A stretch of 39,168 bases of DNA from an uncultured Ignavibacteriota bacterium (lineage in GTDB: Bacteria; Bacteroidota; Ignavibacteria; UBA10030; UBA8401). The notes below the pieces were generated by a model. It searched no databases and was not told the DNA's origin. It worked only from the letters and a program-made list of their open reading frames with translations. Positions 1 through 8,184 of the stretch are shown piece by piece. Where the stretch lies: positions 1 to 39,168 of the forward strand of contig CAISDA010000060.1 of the NCBI GenBank assembly GCA_903884005.1, in the 5' to 3' direction. Made by a program: the position numbers and the translations under genes. Within the stretch, counting starts at the first letter, position 1. The number at the start of each line of letters is the position of its first letter.

Positions 1-32
1 ATATTTATTTTGTAAATATTGCACCTTAAGAC

Positions 33-61
33 TTGAGCTTGTAGGCAACACTTCATATATT
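33..61 (+). promoter_or_regulatory. Predicted sigma70-type promoter of the first sugar operon
   Basis: A -35 box TTGAGC (33-38) and a -10 box TATATT (56-61) are separated by exactly 17 bp. Transcription would begin near 68, just ahead of the cupin-like gene. The same -10 hexamer and 17-bp spacing recur upstream of three other transcription units here. Prediction is from sequence only. Confidence 0.5.
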
Positions 62-134
62 TTGTTCAATGTAATCGGTGGACCATAGACAGCAAAACAG
101 TACTTTCATTCCATTCTATCAGAGCATTCACGCC

Positions 135-563
135 ATGCAGCCTATACAGAAAATTTGCGACCACAACGGGATATGCCTCGCCATCGTCATACGAGCCGAT
201 TTTTCCGTCGATAAAACGGAATTTTTGTCCGATCCCGAATATTCACAGCAAGTCGGTATCATCAAATACCCTCAGGGCGGAAAAATCAAGCCGCATATTC
301 ATAACGAACTCACGCGGCAGGTAATTTTCACGCAAGAGGTCCTGGTGATCAGAAAAGGCTCGGTGAAGGTTGATCTCTACGACGCGGCGTTGGAGTGGGT
401 TTCAGACGTCGTCTTGAATACAAGCGATGTTATTTTCCTGATCACGGGCGGCCACGGTTTTGAAATGATGGAGGACTGCGAAATGTTGGAGATCAAGCAG
501 GGCCCGTACAGCGGTGTGAATAACGACAAGACGCATTTCGAGGGGAAGGGAAAAAAGGAATGA
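135..563 (+). CDS. Cupin-like sugar-cluster protein
   Basis: A 142-residue protein resembling the small cupin-fold proteins found in O-antigen and nucleotide-sugar gene clusters. Visible signs are a KPHIHNE segment (a typical cupin metal-site type His motif), the central VIRKGSVKVDLYD strand, GHGFEMME and a C-terminal KQGPYSG. No catalytic activity can be assigned; it may be a sugar-nucleotide isomerase-like or binding protein. I chose the ATG at 135 because homologues as I recall them begin near the QKI segment. A GTG at 78 in frame would add 19 residues that look unconserved, and neither start has a good ribosome site. Its TGA overlaps the next gene's ATG by 4 bp, so the two are translationally coupled, and the promoter at 33-61 would drive both. 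Confidence 0.75.
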   Translation: MQPIQKICDHNGICLAIVIRADFSVDKTEFLSDPEYSQQVGIIKYPQGGKIKPHIHNELTRQVIFTQEVLVIRKGSVKVDLYDAALEWVSDVVLNTSDVIFLITGGHGFEMMEDCEMLEIKQGPYSGVNNDKTHFEGKGKKE

Positions 564-1669
564 TCCCTGTCAATGAGCCATTGCTTGACGGCAACGAGAA
601 AAAATATCTGAATGAATGCATCGATACGGGATGGATCTCCTCCGAAGGGCCCTTCGTTAAGCGATTTGAAGACGGTTTTTCCGCACGAGTTGACCGAAAG
701 CACGGCATTGCAGTTGCCAACGGCACCGTTGCGTTGGAAGTTGCCGTGGCCGCGCTCGGCCTCGGCAAAGGCGATGAGGTTATTCTTCCAACGTTCACGA
801 TCATTTCGTGTGCCTCCGCGATACTTCGAGCCGGAGCCGTTCCGGTTGTTGTGGATTCGGACCCCGTCACGTGGAATATGTCCGTCGAACAAATCGAACC
901 GAAGATCACTCCCAGAACAAAAGCGATCATGGTCGTGCACATCTACGGCCTTCCTGTAGACATGGATCCGATCCTCGCATTGGCGGCGCGCTATCATCTT
1001 ACGATCATCGAAGATGCGGCAGAGGTGATCGGACAAACCTATAAGGGGAAGCCGTGCGGAAGCTTCGGCGATATATCCGCGTTCAGTTTTTATCCGAACA
1101 AGCACATCACCACGGGTGAAGGCGGAATGGTGCTCACGAATGATGACGCATTGGCGGCGAAGAGCCGTGAACTGCGGAATCTGTGCTTCACCCCTCCCCG
1201 CCGGTTCATCCATAAAGAATTGGGATGGAACTTCAGAATGACAAACCTGCAGGCTGCCCTCGGCGTGGCGCAGTTGGAACGGTTGGATGAATTCATCGCC
1301 AGGAAAAGACGAATCGGCGCGATCTATAACGAGTTGTTTTCCGGATTGCAATCACTCCAGCTGCCGGCGAAGGAAACCAATGGCGCGTCCAATATCTATT
1401 GGGTATATGGCATTGTGATGGACGACAGCATACCGTATGATGCCTTCGAAGCGATGAAACGGCTTGCAGAGCTCGGCGTAGGCACTCGTCCATTCTTTTA
1501 TCCAATGCACAGTCAGCCTGTCTTCCATGATGCGGGTTTGTTCCGTGGAGAGCATTACCCTGTCGCAGAACGGCTTGGCGAACGCGGATTTTATTTGCCA
1601 AGCGGCCTGGCCATTACCGAAGAACAGCAAATCACCGTCTCACAAGCAGTCAAACAACTCTTTACGTGA
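560..1669 (+). CDS. DegT/DnrJ/EryC1/StrS aminotransferase, perosamine-synthase-like
   Basis: A 369-residue PLP-dependent sugar aminotransferase of fold type I that would aminate a keto-sugar nucleotide. The PLP-binding lysine is K181 in the SFYPNKHITTGEGG motif, and the pyridine-contacting Asp is D152 in IIEDAAEV. The start (IPVNEPLLDGNEKKY) and the GWISSEGPFV segment match GDP-perosamine synthases (RfbE/Per), which convert GDP-4-keto-6-deoxymannose to GDP-perosamine with glutamate as donor. Substrate identity is inference, because no GDP-mannose dehydratase gene is in view. It overlaps the upstream gene by ATGA and the downstream methyltransferase starts within 10 bp of its stop, giving a compact three-gene operon. 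Confidence 0.9.
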   Translation: MIPVNEPLLDGNEKKYLNECIDTGWISSEGPFVKRFEDGFSARVDRKHGIAVANGTVALEVAVAALGLGKGDEVILPTFTIISCASAILRAGAVPVVVDSDPVTWNMSVEQIEPKITPRTKAIMVVHIYGLPVDMDPILALAARYHLTIIEDAAEVIGQTYKGKPCGSFGDISAFSFYPNKHITTGEGGMVLTNDDALAAKSRELRNLCFTPPRRFIHKELGWNFRMTNLQAALGVAQLERLDEFIARKRRIGAIYNELFSGLQSLQLPAKETNGASNIYWVYGIVMDDSIPYDAFEAMKRLAELGVGTRPFFYPMHSQPVFHDAGLFRGEHYPVAERLGERGFYLPSGLAITEEQQITVSQAVKQLFT

Positions 1670-1677
1670 AAGATACT

Positions 1678-2454
1678 ATGAGCGAAGTTTTTGGCGACTA
1701 TTCATTGTATTACGACCTTCTCTACAAAGATAAAGACTATGAGGGCGAGGCCGATTACATCAGGGCATTAATGCAGACGTATTCTCCCGCCGGTACGACA
1801 GTACTGGATCTCGGCTGCGGCACGGGAGCCCACGACGTTCTTCTCTGCAGGCACGGATATTCAATTGACGGCGTCGATCTCTCTCACGACATGCTCTCGA
1901 AAGCGCACGAAAAAATTGCGGCGTCGCCCGAACTTGCATCAACGCTGAGGCTTCACCACGGCGATATTCGAACGGTTCGATTAGGCAAAACCGTCGATGT
2001 CGTGCTTTCATTGTTTCATGTGATGAGCTATCAGACAAGCAACGACGATGTACAGGCCGCCGTCGCAACGGCGAAGCAGCATCTTGCCCCTCACGGCTTG
2101 TTTATTTTCGATTGCTGGTACGGACCCGCGGTTCTCACCGACCGTCCGACTGTGCGCGTGAAACGACTTGAAAATGATGCCATCACAATCACGCGCATCG
2201 CCGAACCGACTCTGTATCCCGACAAGAACTTAGTGGACGTCAATTATACTGTGTTTATCACGAAGAAAAATACCGGCGCCATCCAGGAGATACACGAAAC
2301 GCATACAATGCGGTATCTGTTCTCGCCTGAAGTTGAAATGCTGTTGGCACAGGCCGGATTTAAAATTCTACTGAGCGAAGGGTGGATGACCAAACAACCG
2401 GTCGGGTTCGATACGTGGGGTGCCACATTTGTCTGTCAATTGGCGGATGCGTAA
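1678..2454 (+). CDS. Class I SAM-dependent methyltransferase
   Basis: A 258-residue Rossmann-fold methyltransferase. Motif I is VLDLGCGTG (residues 42-50), the acidic end of strand beta2 is GVDLS (D67), and GDIR lies at 95-98, all expected for SAM binding. The N-terminal SEVFGDYSLYYDLLYKDKDY is typical of sugar-cluster methyltransferases that act on nucleotide sugars or glycan ends. The acceptor is unknown. A GTG at 1666 in frame overlaps the previous stop as GTGA, a coupling style used elsewhere here, and would add four residues (MKDT). I prefer the ATG because homologues begin near it. It is last in the plus-strand operon and is followed by a hairpin at 2463-2508. Confidence 0.85.
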   Translation: MSEVFGDYSLYYDLLYKDKDYEGEADYIRALMQTYSPAGTTVLDLGCGTGAHDVLLCRHGYSIDGVDLSHDMLSKAHEKIAASPELASTLRLHHGDIRTVRLGKTVDVVLSLFHVMSYQTSNDDVQAAVATAKQHLAPHGLFIFDCWYGPAVLTDRPTVRVKRLENDAITITRIAEPTLYPDKNLVDVNYTVFITKKNTGAIQEIHETHTMRYLFSPEVEMLLAQAGFKILLSEGWMTKQPVGFDTWGATFVCQLADA

Positions 2455-2462
2455 TAAAATAC

Positions 2463-2508
2463 AATGCTTCCATCTCCATTCGTGAACACGAGGGGAAATG
2501 GAAGCATT
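2463..2508 (+). terminator. Stem-loop after the methyltransferase gene
   Basis: Arms AATGCTTCCAT (2463-2473) and ATGGAAGCATT (2498-2508) pair perfectly over 11 bp, and the stem can continue after one mismatch. It starts 8 bp after the stop codon. There is no clean T-run after it, so it may stabilise the 3' end rather than terminate strongly. Confidence 0.5.
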
Positions 2509-2519
2509 ATCGTTTAATG

Positions 2520-2720
2520 GTAGCTGCTCAGCGTAATCTATAGTCCCTGTCATTCTGAAGGAGCGAAGCGACTGAAGAATCTCGCCGACTACTCGCACGA
2601 CGCAAGATTCTTCGCTTGCGCTCAGAATGACAGAGTACTAATGTCATATGCATGACGATTTTTGGCGCAACCAAGATTAAAACCTCAGGATGACAATGAT
2701 TTTGGTGCACACTGAGTTAC
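2520..2720 (+). mobile_element. Non-autonomous IS66-like miniature element, copy A
   Basis: A 201-bp noncoding element between the two converging sugar operons. It begins GTAGCTGCTCAG and ends CACTGAGTTAC, forming degenerate terminal inverted repeats. It is closely similar along its whole length to the copy at 19492-19693. The flanking octamers GTTTAATG (2512-2519) and GCTTAAAG (2721-2728) agree at 6 of 8 positions, consistent with a decayed target-site duplication. Internally it holds the palindrome-prone TCATTCTGAAGGAG...CTCAGAATGAC arms. No transposase is encoded. Confidence 0.7.
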
Positions 2721-2738
2721 GCTTAAAGATGTGATGCG

Positions 2739-3908
2739 CTATTTTTTGTTGATGAACTGCGCGATCGTATTGACAACATAACCGATCTGTTCCGGAGTCA
2801 ACTCGGGATAGATGGGAACGGCGATCGTGTCCGCCGCAGCGGCATTCGAAATCGGGAACTCCGCATCGACCGAATGCAGGTATGCGAAACATTCCTGACG
2901 ATGGAACGGGACGGGATAATAAATTTCATTGCCGATGCCGCTATCGGATAAGAATTTTCTGAGTTCATCGCGCTGTTGAACACGTATCACATACTGGTTG
3001 AAGATGTGATAATTTGTGACTCCCGAATCCTGATAGACGGCCTTCGGAAGCAGCACCGCGTTGTTGAGGTCGAACGCGCATCGGCCCGTGTCTTCGGCCA
3101 ATCCCTTTTCGCAGAACAGTTTCGTATAGAGGGCCGCATTTTCCCGCCGCTTCGCCGACCAGCCGTCCAGATGCGGAAGCTTCACATTGAGCACCGCCGC
3201 CTGTAAGGCATCGATGCGGAAATTGCCTCCGATGATCTTGTGATAGTATTTCGGCTTGCCGCCGTGCACACGCATGATGTGGAGACGCTCCGCCAGCACG
3301 TCGTCGTTCGTCACGACGAGCCCGCCGTCGCCGAAGCATCCGAGATTCTTACTGGGGAAGAACGAATAACAGCCGATCGTGCCGATCGTACCGACCTTCC
3401 GTCCGTCCTTGTATTGCACGCCGATTGCCTGCGCCCCGTCTTCAATGACCGCAAGCGAGTGCTTCTGTGCGATCGCCATGATCTCATCCATTGCGGCGCT
3501 CTGTCCATAGAGGTGCACGGGCACGATCGCCTTCGTTCTGGATGTGATCTTTTTTTCAATATCCGCCGGATCGATATTGAACGTGACCGGATCGACATCC
3601 ACGAACACCGGCACCGCGTTCAGACGCGCCACAACACCCGCCGTAGCGAAGAATGAGAATGTCGGAACGATCACTTCATCGCCCGGCTGAATGTCTATCG
3701 CCATGAGCGCGATCAGCAGCGCATCGGTGCCCGAGGACACGCCGCAGGCATGCTTCACGCCGAGGTATTCGGCGAGACTTTTTTCGAGTTTTTCAACTTC
3801 GGGTCCGAGGATAAAATACTGGGACTCCATGACGCTCATCACCGCCGCATCGATCTCAGGTTTTATCGTTGCGTACTGGGCTTTCAGATCCAACAGAGGT
3901 ACTTTCAT
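2739..3908 (-). CDS. wlbC: UDP-3-oxo-GlcNAcA-type sugar aminotransferase
   Basis: A 389-residue DegT/DnrJ/EryC1/StrS aminotransferase. The PLP lysine is K187 in SFFPSKNLGCFGDGG and the pyridine-contacting Asp is D157 in VIEDGAQA. This motif set and its length match WlbC/WbpE, which transfers an amino group from glutamate to C3 of UDP-2-acetamido-2-deoxy-3-oxo-D-glucuronate. The identification rests mainly on the two upstream genes, an oxidoreductase and a left-handed beta-helix acetyltransferase, which supply the reactions before and after it. Its ATG overlaps the preceding stop as ATGA, with GGAGATC upstream as ribosome site. It is the last gene of its operon. Confidence 0.88.
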   Translation of the reverse strand: MKVPLLDLKAQYATIKPEIDAAVMSVMESQYFILGPEVEKLEKSLAEYLGVKHACGVSSGTDALLIALMAIDIQPGDEVIVPTFSFFATAGVVARLNAVPVFVDVDPVTFNIDPADIEKKITSRTKAIVPVHLYGQSAAMDEIMAIAQKHSLAVIEDGAQAIGVQYKDGRKVGTIGTIGCYSFFPSKNLGCFGDGGLVVTNDDVLAERLHIMRVHGGKPKYYHKIIGGNFRIDALQAAVLNVKLPHLDGWSAKRRENAALYTKLFCEKGLAEDTGRCAFDLNNAVLLPKAVYQDSGVTNYHIFNQYVIRVQQRDELRKFLSDSGIGNEIYYPVPFHRQECFAYLHSVDAEFPISNAAAADTIAVPIYPELTPEQIGYVVNTIAQFINKK

Positions 3909-4507
3909 TCGCCGATCTCCTTCACGATGCCGTTAATGAATTGATATTTTTTCTTCGATTTTTCGCAGTAGGCAAAACCGTCAGCATCGAAGACGAGTTT
4001 CTTGCCTGCTTCGCTGACCCACCCTATCACGCGCGCCGGGTTGCCGACGACGAGCGCGAAATCCGGCACGTCCTTCGTCACTACCGACCCTGCTCCCACA
4101 AATGCGGCGCGGCCGATCGTGTGGCCGCAGACGATCGTCGAATTCGCACCGAGCGACGCGCCTTCTTTCACGAGCGTCCTGATATAGAATTCGGCGCCGA
4201 CCTGCGGATACTTGCAGCGCGGATCGAGAATATTGGTGAAGACCATTGACGGGCCGCAGAACACATAGTCTTCGAGCTCCACGCCTTCATAGACCGACAC
4301 ATTGTTCTGAATTTTAACATAATTGCCGATCGTCACATTGTTCGCCACATTGACGTTCTGTCCGATCACGCAATGATGGCCGATCTTTGCGCCGCTCTGC
4401 ACGTGCGCGAAGTGCCAGATCTTCGTTCCGTCGCCGATCTCGACATTGGCGTCGACGACTGCATACTGATTGACATGATATTTTTTTCCCGCGGCCTGAT
4501 CAGTCAT
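3905..4507 (-). CDS. wlbB: Sugar N-acetyltransferase, left-handed beta-helix, WlbB/WbpD-like
   Basis: A 200-residue hexapeptide-repeat acetyltransferase. Repeated hexads (VVDANVEIGDGTKI, IGQNVNVANNVTIGNYVKI, LGANSTIVCGHTIGRAAFVGAGSVVT) build the coil, and the FTNILDPRCKYPQ segment lies where WbpD-type enzymes have their FTN(V/I) loop. It would acetylate the 3-amino group of UDP-2-acetamido-3-amino-glucuronate with acetyl-CoA. I chose the ATG at 4507 rather than an upstream in-frame ATG at 4558 because AAAGGAG lies just before it and the extra 17 residues are not family-like. It overlaps the oxidoreductase by 8 bp (ATGACTGA) and the aminotransferase by 4 bp. Confidence 0.88.
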   Translation of the reverse strand: MTDQAAGKKYHVNQYAVVDANVEIGDGTKIWHFAHVQSGAKIGHHCVIGQNVNVANNVTIGNYVKIQNNVSVYEGVELEDYVFCGPSMVFTNILDPRCKYPQVGAEFYIRTLVKEGASLGANSTIVCGHTIGRAAFVGAGSVVTKDVPDFALVVGNPARVIGWVSEAGKKLVFDADGFAYCEKSKKKYQFINGIVKEIGE

Positions 4508-5480
4508 GGCGCAATCTCCTTTGTGCAAGTTCCAACACTTCGAGTACCGACAGGGCATGCGCGCCGTCGGTCAATGGTTTGGTATTGTTAAGAGCCGATT
4601 CATAAAAATGCTTATGCTCTTCGGCAAGAGGCTGGGCTGTATCGAAGGGAACTACTTCATACTCGCTCTCGAATTTCTGCAGCACCCCTTCGACGCGTTG
4701 AAATCCCTTGTGATACAATTTCAGTTTCTCGTCCTTCGCGCTGTCTTCAAAAACAACCATCCCCTTGTCGCCGATGACGACCAGACGCTGTTCCTTGAAC
4801 GGATGCAGCCAGCTCACATAGATGTGCGCGTGGACATTGCCTGGATATTCAAGCACGGTGAGCGTGGTGTCTTCGATATTGTTTTGAAGAAATGCGGCCC
4901 CCGTCGCTTCAACACGCACGGGATCGGTCTCCGTCAAATGCTGGATCACGGAGATGTCGTGCGGGGCAAAGCTCCACAGGATATTTTCTTCGCTCCGAAT
5001 GGTGCCGAGATTCAGCCGGTTGCTGTAGATGTACTGCAGCCGGCCGATCACGCCATCGCTCACCATCGCCTTCAGCTTCACGATGGCCGGATGATACAGC
5101 AGCACATGCCCGACCATGAGCTGGCGGCCATGACGGGCGGCGATGGCAATGAGATCCTTTGCCTCGGAGGTCACAAGTGTGATGGGCTTTTCAACAAGCA
5201 CATGCTTTCCGCGTTCCAGGCATTGCTTTGCCACGGCGTAGTGCGTTTCGGCAGGTGTGGCAATGATCACCGCGGCGATGGCGGCATCGGCAAGCACCGA
5301 TTCGAGGTCGGTCGTGAACCGAATGGCCGGCGATATCGCTGCGACTTTTGCCCGCGCGGACTCGCTTGAATCGCAGACGATCAGGTGATCGCTGCCCAAG
5401 AGCTGCAGTGCGGTCCGAACGTGATTGATCCCCCATCGTCCCGATCCGATCACCGCTATCGTTAAGTTCGTATACTCCAT
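4500..5480 (-). CDS. wlbA: Gfo/Idh/MocA oxidoreductase, WlbA/WbpB-like
   Basis: A 326-residue NAD-dependent sugar oxidoreductase. The Rossmann motif is GSGRWG (12-17), the EKP motif with the catalytic-region lysine is at 97-99 (K98), and FAPHDIS (171-177) carries the conserved His-Asp seen in this family. With the following acetyltransferase and aminotransferase it fits the enzyme that oxidises C3 of UDP-GlcNAcA. The UDP-GlcNAc 6-dehydrogenase that would make this substrate is not in the window. The ATG at 5480 is preceded by a run of nine G residues (5486-5494) that doubles as its ribosome-binding site. A TTG at 5504 in frame is an alternative start through that tract. Confidence 0.85.
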   Translation of the reverse strand: MEYTNLTIAVIGSGRWGINHVRTALQLLGSDHLIVCDSSESARAKVAAISPAIRFTTDLESVLADAAIAAVIIATPAETHYAVAKQCLERGKHVLVEKPITLVTSEAKDLIAIAARHGRQLMVGHVLLYHPAIVKLKAMVSDGVIGRLQYIYSNRLNLGTIRSEENILWSFAPHDISVIQHLTETDPVRVEATGAAFLQNNIEDTTLTVLEYPGNVHAHIYVSWLHPFKEQRLVVIGDKGMVVFEDSAKDEKLKLYHKGFQRVEGVLQKFESEYEVVPFDTAQPLAEEHKHFYESALNNTKPLTDGAHALSVLEVLELAQRRLRHD

Positions 5481-5508
5481 AATGTCCCCCCCCCTTGAGA
5501 TCAAACAA

Positions 5509-8034
5509 TTATTTTTTCTTCATGTATTTTTTCCCGATCAGCAGGGCGAGCGCACCGAGGATCAGAATATTGATTCCCAGGCTCAGATTTTTGCCGAGAG
5601 CGAATCCGCGCGGTTCGAATGTCATCGTGATCGAATGCGTTCCCGCAGGCACAACCACTGCGCGGAAGAGATAATTTGCGCGGTAGATCGGCGTTTCCTT
5701 CCCGTCCACAAATGCCTTCCATCCGTTGGGATAGTAGGCTTCGCTGACGAAGAGAAGATTATCGCCGGTGGCGGTGGCCTGAATGGCCAGGTCATTGATG
5801 CCAAGTTTGGTGTATTTGGCCGAGGCTCCGGCGCCGGGTGGAACCACGGATAGTTTCGGATCGTCCATGAGATACATCACTTCAGTGGGATTGAATGAGC
5901 CACCAGCGATCTTCTTGAGTATCTCCATTCCCGTGGCGGTCTCGTAGCGAGACACAAAGAATGCGCGGGGAAGTTCGGCCCTATTGTACAACACTGCCCG
6001 CTCCCTGCCCTTGAACACAGGCATCAGCACCTGATTCGAATCGAGCCGGTCGGACAAGATGTATTTTACATTCATCAATCCCCAGACAAGCGGGTTGCCG
6101 ATACCGCCGACATCGACCATGTCCTGCCAGGCACGCATTTTTGCGCCCTGATACCCGTACGCACTCTGGATGCGCCAGAAGGCAAGACGGTTGTCATACG
6201 GCGGCTGCCCGCCGACGAATTCGAGTGTCCGGAACTTGGTAGTATCCTGCTGAAGGAACGTGACATAATCGGGCGCGGTGGCGAACTGTGCGGCGACAGC
6301 GCTGCGTTCATGAAACTCCATCGGCTTGACGGCAACGCGCCAGAGGTCGCCGGTGGCGATGACGATGATGATGAACGAAAAAACGAACGATGATATGTTC
6401 TTTTGTTTATAGAAATACACGGCTGTCAGCGTAACGGCGATGAGCAACAATGCGATCGTGATATCGGCCGAGACCATGCTTTGGATGAACTTGTAGAGCT
6501 CGTTCACCATTTCCTGCTTGCCTCCGACCATGCGCCCGAGTACAGCCGCGGCGTCCGCTTTGGGAACAAGGGTTTCATAGATGCCGAGAAAAACGTCCTT
6601 CGCCGCAGCCGAAAGGATCGCCAGGACAAGAAAGCCGCCGGCAGCGATGCTCCATTTTTTTGCCGCGGCCGGTGCGAGCGCGCGTTCGGCCATCAGCGCG
6701 ACAAGGCCGTATCCCGCGAGCAGCGGCACGGCGATCTGCACCAACACGAGGATCATAGAGGGAATGCGGAACTTGTCGAAGATCGGAAAATATTTAAACA
6801 TCAGATCGTACACGAGCGGGAATTCGCGTCCGAATGAAACGAGCAGAGACACGGCAGTCAGAATGGCAAGATATTGAACGAACGGATCTTTCCGCTTCAG
6901 CACGACGCCCATGAGCGCGAGCAGCAGAATGACGACGCCCATATATTGAGGCGCATCGGTGAACGTCTGCTGTCCGAAATACATATTCACACGCGTCGGT
7001 TGGTTCTGCGTCAGGACCCCATCGTATGTCACCGACCCGAAACCGAATGCAGAAGGGATGACGAATGTCATCATTTCACCGGGCGAGAACGACCAGTTCG
7101 TGGCATAATCGTAATCCAGGCCGCCGTTCGAATGTTTTTCCTTCCCTGCTGCCGGAGGCGCCTGTGACTGTTGGATCGAGTTTGCCCCCCGGATGGAGAA
7201 GGGATTATATTCGAGCGTCGACAGGTACTGGTCGGCGTTCATGGCGAATGCAAATCCGGTCGCTGCTGCGAGCACAAGCCCGGCAACGATAAGATTTTTC
7301 ACCGATTCTTTCACGATCAGCGAACGGATGAGGAAGAAGAGGAAATAGACGCCGAGAGCAAAATACAGGTAGAAGAGCATCTGTATGTGAGACGGCCCGA
7401 ATGCAAAATGCAGGATGATCGCAAGCACGAGCCCCAGCTTCAGATCGAAGCGCTCGCGCAGTTGTTCGATGATCAGAAATATCCACGGTATCCACGCCAC
7501 CACGCCGACCTTCGTGATATGTCCGACCATCGCCCAGATGATGATGAACATGGAGAACGTTGCGCCCAATGCGACCACAAGCGACGCGAGCCAATGCTTG
7601 AGTTTCGAGTATGCAAAGAAATACATCCCCACGCTGAAAATGAGATAATAGAAGAGCGTCGGCCCCATGTCGGCCTTCAGGAACATGTATTGCGTAACCT
7701 GGCGGGCTTTCTGAAAAATGAAATCGGATAGATCATACATCCGCTCGAAGCCGACCGAAAGGCTGGCCACACCCGGCATGCCGCAAAAGATGTACGGGTT
7801 CCAGAGAGGATAAACGCCCTGATCCCGCGTATCGCCCATGTAGGTTTCAAAGCTGTGCGAGGCAACAGTGTCGCCCGAAGTGACGACCTTCCCGTCGAAG
7901 ACGGCCTCGTGAAAGAAAAGAAGCAATGCGGCAAAAAGGATGCCTGCGGCTATCGCGTGCTGCACGAAGAGGGGAAGATTCTGCGGCCACTGGCCGGTAT
8001 TGGTGTTCTTTTTTTCTTTATGAGGGTTTGCCAT
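5509..8034 (-). CDS. YfhO-family polytopic membrane protein
   Basis: An 841-residue inner-membrane protein with about a dozen hydrophobic segments, a large extracytoplasmic region (about 560-815) and a last membrane helix ending IGKKYMKKK. The C-terminal block NGWKAFVDGKE...YRANYLFRAVVVPAG...FEPRGF is diagnostic of the YfhO family, relatives of GT-C glycosyltransferases. YfhO in Bacillus takes part in glycosylating teichoic acids; here a role in adding sugars to a lipid-linked or surface glycan is inference from the three sugar-nucleotide genes 28 bp downstream. It is first in its operon and a promoter is predicted at 8081-8109. The ATG at 8034 is the only good start, with a weak ribosome site. 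Confidence 0.85.
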   Translation of the reverse strand: MANPHKEKKNTNTGQWPQNLPLFVQHAIAAGILFAALLLFFHEAVFDGKVVTSGDTVASHSFETYMGDTRDQGVYPLWNPYIFCGMPGVASLSVGFERMYDLSDFIFQKARQVTQYMFLKADMGPTLFYYLIFSVGMYFFAYSKLKHWLASLVVALGATFSMFIIIWAMVGHITKVGVVAWIPWIFLIIEQLRERFDLKLGLVLAIILHFAFGPSHIQMLFYLYFALGVYFLFFLIRSLIVKESVKNLIVAGLVLAAATGFAFAMNADQYLSTLEYNPFSIRGANSIQQSQAPPAAGKEKHSNGGLDYDYATNWSFSPGEMMTFVIPSAFGFGSVTYDGVLTQNQPTRVNMYFGQQTFTDAPQYMGVVILLLALMGVVLKRKDPFVQYLAILTAVSLLVSFGREFPLVYDLMFKYFPIFDKFRIPSMILVLVQIAVPLLAGYGLVALMAERALAPAAAKKWSIAAGGFLVLAILSAAAKDVFLGIYETLVPKADAAAVLGRMVGGKQEMVNELYKFIQSMVSADITIALLLIAVTLTAVYFYKQKNISSFVFSFIIIVIATGDLWRVAVKPMEFHERSAVAAQFATAPDYVTFLQQDTTKFRTLEFVGGQPPYDNRLAFWRIQSAYGYQGAKMRAWQDMVDVGGIGNPLVWGLMNVKYILSDRLDSNQVLMPVFKGRERAVLYNRAELPRAFFVSRYETATGMEILKKIAGGSFNPTEVMYLMDDPKLSVVPPGAGASAKYTKLGINDLAIQATATGDNLLFVSEAYYPNGWKAFVDGKETPIYRANYLFRAVVVPAGTHSITMTFEPRGFALGKNLSLGINILILGALALLIGKKYMKKK

Positions 8035-8080
8035 GGCGCCTGACGGATGAGTAGATGGATCGCAGCTTTCAAAGTATCAC

Positions 8081-8109
8081 AAAATAGGATTATTTTGCGA
8101 GAGTATCAA
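8081..8109 (-). promoter_or_regulatory. Predicted promoter of the yfhO-wlbABC operon
   Basis: On the minus strand TTGATA (8109-8104) and TATTTT (8086-8081) are separated by 17 bp. Transcription would begin about 40 bp upstream of the YfhO start codon. It diverges from the YbbR promoter 22 bp away, so a regulator bound between them could control both. Confidence 0.5.
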
Positions 8110-8131
8110 TAATATTCCATTTGCGGCCGCA

Positions 8132-8160
8132 TTGATTCTGCCGTGGACGTATTGTATATT
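8132..8160 (+). promoter_or_regulatory. Predicted promoter of the ybbR-like gene
   Basis: TTGATT (8132-8137) and TATATT (8155-8160) are spaced by 17 bp, identical boxes and spacing to the predicted tRNA-Asp promoter at 37185-37213. The transcript would start near 8167, giving a leader of about 18 nt before the ATG at 8185. Confidence 0.5.
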
Positions 8161-8184
8161 GTGTCATCATATTCCCGTCCTCCT

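Noticed and set aside
377-1351. Long minus-strand open frame opposite the first sugar operon
   Set aside because: It overlaps the aminotransferase, which has complete family motifs; composition alone keeps the opposite frame open.
2528-2710. Short proteins read from the repeat at the end of the first sugar operon
   Set aside because: They lie wholly in the miniature element, which also occurs in other intergenic regions, so they are repeat translations.
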